In this document: one piece after another, positions 30,509-32,137 of the stretch
Numbering within the stretch: position 1 is the first letter of the stretch
How the letters are laid out: the number at the start of each line of letters is the position of its first letter
Program-made: the position numbers and the translations under genes
Assembly (NCBI GenBank): GCA_964603155.1
Contig: CAZRTZ010000032.1
Location: 1-32,137, forward strand
From: VAUL01 sp964603155
GTDB taxonomy: Bacteria; Desulfobacterota; Desulfuromonadia; Desulfuromonadales; BM103
Direction of reading: 5' to 3'
Length of the DNA stretch: 32,137 nt
Notes under the pieces: generated by a model
What the model saw: the letters and a program-made list of their open reading frames with translations, nothing else
The model's database searches: none
What the model was told of the DNA's origin: nothing

Positions 30509-31500
30509 TCGTTCTTCTTCCTCACCACGCGATCATAACTTTTCGGCCGATGACATCCGACATAGCAGGTGCCGCCGTTGTCACCCTCCACCCAGCGCAT
30601 CGGAATGTCCCACTTTCCGAAATCATGCATGCGACTGCGCAAGAGCCGTGGCTGGTCGGCACCATGTACCCCGTGACAGACCTTGCAGGTGCGTCCCTTG
30701 TCTTTGCGGTTCACATGCAGGTAGTGCAGGTTCTGGTCACGGTTACGGAAGCCGGTGGCCTCGCTGGTGCGGTCGTATTCCATGGCATTCTTGTCGTGAC
30801 AATTATAGCACAAGGCATAGTGCCCTTCACGATACGGCGTATAGAGCGGCTGAGGGTAGTAGGCGCGCAAGAGTGGCGGATAGTCGGAGGCGTGCGGGGC
30901 ATGGCATTCCCAGCAGCGGCCGTTGGCCACCGGCTGGTGTTGCGCGGCCGACTCGGCGATGATCTTCTGAATATTGCCGTGACAGTTGAAGCACACCGTG
31001 TTGCCGGCCTGGGTCAGCAGGCCCTCGTTATTGGAGGCGTGCGGCACGTGGCAGGTGGCGCAGTTGCCGGCGCGCACCGGGCCGTGGACCTGCTTGCCGA
31101 CCACCACGCTTTCGTGGCAGTCGAGGCACAGGGGGCCGACGGGCTTGAGGAGCAGGGATTTGTGCGCCGAAGCGTGCGGAGCGTGGCAGTCGAGACAGCC
31201 GTCAGCCACCGGGGGGTGGACGTGAGTCTGCTTTTTCGCCGGGTCGTCGTGGCAGCCAAGACACAAGGCGCGGCCCTTGGCCGCCGGAGACATGGAGCCG
31301 GGGCCGGGGTGGGACTTTTTGGCGACCGGCGTATGGCAGGAGGTGCAATCGCGGTCGGCGACCGGCGAATGCACGACCTTCCCCTTCCCGACCTGGACAT
31401 GACATTCGGTGGTGACGCACGACGCCGCGAACCCTCCGGCCGGGGCGAGCAGCAAGAAGGCCAGGATCGAGAGGATCAGGGGACGCTCAGAGACCACCAT
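30505..31500 (-). CDS. Multiheme cytochrome with up to 11 hemes, including CX4CH and CX3CH motifs
   Basis: A 331-residue precursor with a signal peptide (to about 25, GGFA). Nine canonical CxxCH motifs have first Cys at 52, 80, 102, 125, 147, 170, 196, 231 and 272. The mature N-terminus has CVTTECH (C28 to H34, CX4CH, as in cytochromes c3), and the C-terminus has CYVGCH (C312 to H317, CX3CH, a rare heme-binding variant). Three CHxPHAS modules repeat through the middle, placing it in the doubled-CXXCH group. ATG at 31500 lacks a clear ribosome site. It is the first gene of the cytochrome/NHL cluster. Expected role: electron transfer across or near the periplasm. Confidence 0.87.
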   Translation of the reverse strand: MVVSERPLILSILAFLLLAPAGGFAASCVTTECHVQVGKGKVVHSPVADRDCTSCHTPVAKKSHPGPGSMSPAAKGRALCLGCHDDPAKKQTHVHPPVADGCLDCHAPHASAHKSLLLKPVGPLCLDCHESVVVGKQVHGPVRAGNCATCHVPHASNNEGLLTQAGNTVCFNCHGNIQKIIAESAAQHQPVANGRCWECHAPHASDYPPLLRAYYPQPLYTPYREGHYALCYNCHDKNAMEYDRTSEATGFRNRDQNLHYLHVNRKDKGRTCKVCHGVHGADQPRLLRSRMHDFGKWDIPMRWVEGDNGGTCYVGCHRPKSYDRVVRKKNE

Positions 31501-31545
31501 AACCGCGACAAAAAGGGATTGAACTCCAAAGGTTTCAATGTGTTA

Positions 31546-31561
31546 TGCAAGATGTAGGCCG
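31546..31561 (-). promoter_or_regulatory. Weak sigma-54-like promoter candidate for the cytochrome/NHL operon
   Basis: The minus strand reads CGGCCT-ACATC-TTGCA. The GG to GC spacing of 12 and the -12 box are right; the -24 box has three mismatches. It lies 46 bases upstream of the ATG and shares ATCTTGCA with the candidate upstream of the beta-barrel gene. Confidence 0.3.
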
Positions 31562-31567
31562 GAGAGG

Positions 31568-31685
31568 CGATCTCACGCCCGTTCGCTGCGCTCACTCGAG
31601 AGCGCAGAGGAAAAACGCCTTTTTGGTTTAAAAGCAAAGGCTGAGCTTTTCTCTGTAAACTCTGCGTTCTCTGCGCGAGATGAAT
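31568..31685 (-). repeat. Dispersed intergenic repeat, copy B
   Basis: The inverted, diverged copy of the element at 919-1023. The identical core is 31568-31601. The rest contains CTCTGCG units and an AAACCAAAAAGGCG-type block on the minus strand. It fills the gap between the cytochrome operon and the coiled-coil gene. Confidence 0.8.
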
Positions 31686-31698
31686 TGCAACCGTGCCG

Positions 31699-32001
31699 CT
31701 ACGATTCCCTGACCTGCCAGGCGCCGCGATGGCCTTCGGTGTCGGCGCGGTGGGCGGCAAGGTCGGCAGCGACGGCTTCGATACGCGCGGACAGGTCGTC
31801 GTGAACCCGGTCGACTTTGCTATCGAGAGCAGCATGACCCTTGATCAGCAAATCGACCTTGAAGCGATCTTCATCAATCTTTTCCTGCAGTTCGGCCTCC
31901 ACCCTGTCGATCTTACGATCTAGAGTGGTCACAACCTCGAAGACCAGATCGAGTTTGCCGTCAATCGTTTCAAGGATTGCCTGCATCTGTCCCTCGTTCA
32001 C
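31699..32001 (-). CDS. Small coiled-coil protein
   Basis: A 100-residue, strongly charged protein with heptad repeats across almost its full length (IDGKLDLVFEVVTTLDRKID, VDRVHDDLSARIEAV), so probably one long coiled coil. No signal peptide or enzyme motif. GTG at 32001 is preferred because GGAGG stands five bases before it; an ATG 12 bases upstream (32013) lies before that ribosome site. Similar small coiled-coil proteins of unknown role are common in this bacterial group. The neighbours give no functional clue. Confidence 0.65.
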   Translation of the reverse strand: MNEGQMQAILETIDGKLDLVFEVVTTLDRKIDRVEAELQEKIDEDRFKVDLLIKGHAALDSKVDRVHDDLSARIEAVAADLAAHRADTEGHRGAWQVRES

Positions 32002-32024
32002 GGGACCCTCCATTCATTAAAATC

Positions 32025-32045
32025 GGGCGAGGCAATGCCTCGCCC
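32025..32045. repeat. REP-like palindrome upstream of the coiled-coil gene
   Basis: A perfect palindrome, GGGCGAGGCA-A-TGCCTCGCCC, followed by CTACAT. The CGCCCCTACA end resembles the CCCCTAC ends of the palindromes at 25595 and 26132, suggesting a related REP type. Confidence 0.65.
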
Positions 32046-32082
32046 CTACATAACCAAATATACCGATCGACCAATCAACCAG

Positions 32083-32112
32083 AGGGACAGTCCCCGTGCG
32101 GGGACAGTCCCT
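32083..32112. repeat. Near-perfect inverted repeat (GGGACAGTCCC type)
   Basis: Thirteen-base arms, AGGGACAGTCCCC and GGGGACAGTCCCT, around GTGC, with one central mismatch. It looks like another REP-type element and abuts the possible 3' end of the next minus-strand gene. Confidence 0.65.
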
Positions 32113-32137
32113 AGCCGCCGCCGTAGGAGTGGAGGCC
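32111..32137 (-). CDS. Possible C-terminal end of a further minus-strand gene (partial)
   Basis: An open frame enters from the window edge and ends at TAG (32111-32113), giving only GLHSYGGG. The glycine-rich end and the palindrome right after the stop make a gene end plausible, but eight residues cannot identify it. Confidence 0.25.
   Translation of the reverse strand, partial: GLHSYGGG

Overview
The window looks like the chromosome of a Desulfuromonadota bacterium (Geobacter/Desulfuromonas type). The basis is GC-rich coding sequence, three multiheme c-type cytochromes interleaved with NHL-repeat lipoproteins, sigma-54-type promoter candidates and a large O-antigen-like glycan cluster. This is inferred from gene content; no rRNA or other taxonomic marker is present.

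Layout. 1-160 is an octanucleotide tandem array followed by imperfect inverted copies. 163-3441 holds housekeeping and small accessory genes: a small membrane protein, a DUF721/DciA-like protein, a TrmN6-like methyltransferase, a nucleotidyltransferase with a small partner, GtrA, and a MazEF-type toxin-antitoxin pair with a palindromic operator. 3492-23068 is a glycan island: a WecE-type sugar aminotransferase, an OafA-type acyltransferase with an SGNH domain, three paralogous polytopic proteins sharing D-x-D-x3-H, NPNG and F-x-D-x-R motifs (putative GT-C fold), one TMTC/PMT-like GT-C protein with TPRs, three membrane-anchored GT2 enzymes, three SAM methyltransferases, a membrane-fused spermidine-synthase-fold protein, and WbqC, NeuD-like and SMR/EamA-like proteins. 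Most are on the minus strand and many overlap by 4 bases (ATGA or GTGA).

23116-25380 is a 754-residue outer-membrane beta-barrel, just upstream of the last glycan operon on the same strand. 25595-26155 is a decayed REP-associated transposase between two palindromes. 26201-31500 is the most interesting part: reading along the minus strand, an 11-motif multiheme cytochrome, an NHL lipoprotein, an octaheme cytochrome with an N-terminal beta-sandwich, a second NHL lipoprotein, and a small secreted tetraheme cytochrome. The tetraheme protein has exactly the eight histidines needed for four bis-His hemes, the arrangement known for OmcE-type nanowire subunits. It has its own sigma-54-like promoter, a structured leader and a strong terminator.

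Working model (inference): the cytochrome/NHL locus makes and assembles an extracellular electron-conducting cytochrome filament or conduit. The beta-barrel may provide passage through the outer membrane, and the adjacent glycan genes make a surface polysaccharide or glycosylate surface proteins, possibly anchoring the filament. A diverged dispersed repeat occurs in inverted orientation near both ends of the window (919-1023 and 31568-31685), and further REP-like palindromes sit at 32025-32112. The window ends inside what may be the last codons of another minus-strand gene.
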